From Ectopseudomonas khazarica (GTDB lineage: Bacteria > Pseudomonadota > Gammaproteobacteria > Pseudomonadales > Pseudomonadaceae): a stretch of 64,000 nt of DNA. The stretch is taken from contig NZ_SBHZ01000012.1 in NCBI RefSeq assembly GCF_004521985.1, forward strand, positions 62,001 to 126,000, written 5' to 3'. The notes beneath the pieces were generated by a model. It was given only the letters and a program-made list of their open reading frames with translations. It was not told the DNA's origin and made no database searches. Position numbers and translations under genes: made by a program. Positions 63,448-64,000 of the stretch are shown here, in pieces (positions within the stretch are counted from its first letter, which is position 1; each line of letters opens with the position of its first letter).

Positions 63448-64000
63448 ATGAGCCATCCCGCCCCACATGCCGTTGCCCGTCTGCGTGCAGAACGCCTGGC
63501 ACGCAGCCTGAAACCCTTCGTCGCGCGCGGTTCCCGTGCCGAGCGTTGCCCGCATTGCCGCGTGCAGCCGGACTACTGCCTGTGCGCCTGGCGTCCGCAG
63601 GTGCAGGCGAATGCCGCCATGTGCCTGGTGATGCATGACATCGAGGCGCTCAAACCGAGCAACACGGGCTGGCTGATCGCCGACGTGGTGCCCGAAACCC
63701 ATGCCTTCGGCTGGACGCGCACGGCGGTGGAACCGGCGCTGCTCGCGCTGCTGGCCGACCCGCAATGGCAGCCTTACCTGGTCTTTCCCGGCGAGTACGT
63801 GGCGCCGCAGCGCGTGGTGGAGGAGGTGCAGCTGACGCCCGGCAAGCGGCCGTTGTTCGTGCTGCTCGATGCCACCTGGACCGAAGCCCGCAAGATGTTT
63901 CGCAAGAGCCCCTACCTGGACGCGTTGCCGGTGCTCAGCCTGACCCCGGCGCAGCTGTCACGCTATCGCCTGCGTCGCTCCACGCGCGGCGAGCACCTGT
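63448..64000 (+). CDS. DTW-domain tRNA-uridine aminocarboxypropyltransferase (3' end outside window)
   Basis: Begins MSHPAPHAVARLRAERLARS and stays open to the window end (184 residues). A CxxC...CLC metal-binding pattern (RCPHC, YCLCAW) is followed by the DTW-family motif DATWTEARKM and RYRLRRSTRGEHL. DTW enzymes (TapT/DtwD) attach the 3-amino-3-carboxypropyl group to uridine in tRNA. Truncated by the window. Confidence 0.9.
   Translation, partial: MSHPAPHAVARLRAERLARSLKPFVARGSRAERCPHCRVQPDYCLCAWRPQVQANAAMCLVMHDIEALKPSNTGWLIADVVPETHAFGWTRTAVEPALLALLADPQWQPYLVFPGEYVAPQRVVEEVQLTPGKRPLFVLLDATWTEARKMFRKSPYLDALPVLSLTPAQLSRYRLRRSTRGEHL

Noticed and set aside
61984-63765. 593-residue minus-strand ORF
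   Set aside because: Antisense to the FadL gene and the DTW gene start; no family features.

Overview
The window is chromosomal DNA of a fluorescent-type Pseudomonas, most likely of the P. mendocina/oleovorans/pseudoalcaligenes group. The evidence is the high GC content, almost every protein reading as a close relative of a P. aeruginosa protein, and blocks of gene order I recall from PAO1: icp-asrA; minE-minD-minC-htrB; and the long run proS-thioesterase-oprD-HIT-slyX-csd-dps-aspS-yebC-ruvCAB-ybgC-tolQRAB-oprL-cpoB-queE-queC-tRNA-Lys-nadA. Synteny statements come from memory, not from a search. No insertion sequence, prophage or CRISPR array is visible.

Layout. 1-5.7 kb: end of an ABC-2 permease gene, a stack of three palindromic repeat families, a chagasin-type protease inhibitor, a second (AsrA-type) Lon protease, a membrane protein of unknown function and an AraC regulator. 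5.7-8.5 kb: an RNA-repair cassette, HD-Pnk (phosphoesterase-kinase) plus RNA ligase, whose 5' leader folds into a multi-helix RNA; then an enterobacterial-type GmhA. 8.7-16 kb: ApeB, RluA, MinEDC, a lipid A acyltransferase, a patatin and a pirin. 16-21.7 kb: a VacJ-like protein coupled to an alpha/beta hydrolase, small proteins, an SDR enzyme and a CynX-type transporter. 21.7-25.3 kb: an OprO/OprP-type phosphate porin, an exported ParB-fold protein and an exported pyrophosphatase, which look like a phosphate/pyrophosphate scavenging group. 25.3-34.5 kb: FemAB-like acyltransferase, PutP, VF530, hydrolase lipoprotein, an unusual bifunctional PBP, a methyltransferase and an aldo-keto reductase. 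34.5-44.3 kb: lipoprotein, ProS, OprD with possible ArgR half-sites, HIT/SlyX, a membrane-tethered cold-shock protein, a GGDEF protein, Dps and an HPt/HD-GYP fusion. 44.5-57.8 kb: aspS, yebC, ruvCAB, the complete Tol-Pal operon, queE-queC, tRNA-Lys(UUU) and nadA. 57.9-64 kb: LOG-family phosphoribohydrolase, beta-CASP metallohydrolase, an orphan RHH-like protein, a secreted protein, a FadL-type channel and the start of a DTW-domain tRNA-modifying enzyme.

Most of the window is core metabolism and envelope maintenance. The least ordinary stretch is the RNA-repair cassette at 6-7.9 kb: phosphate-end healing, 5' phosphorylation and sealing are encoded side by side, translationally adjacent, behind a leader with a perfect 9-bp closing helix, two internal hairpins and flanking 9-bp direct repeats. 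A second theme is repeat elements at gene ends: at ruvA and at the LOG gene the stop codon is itself part of a palindromic repeat.
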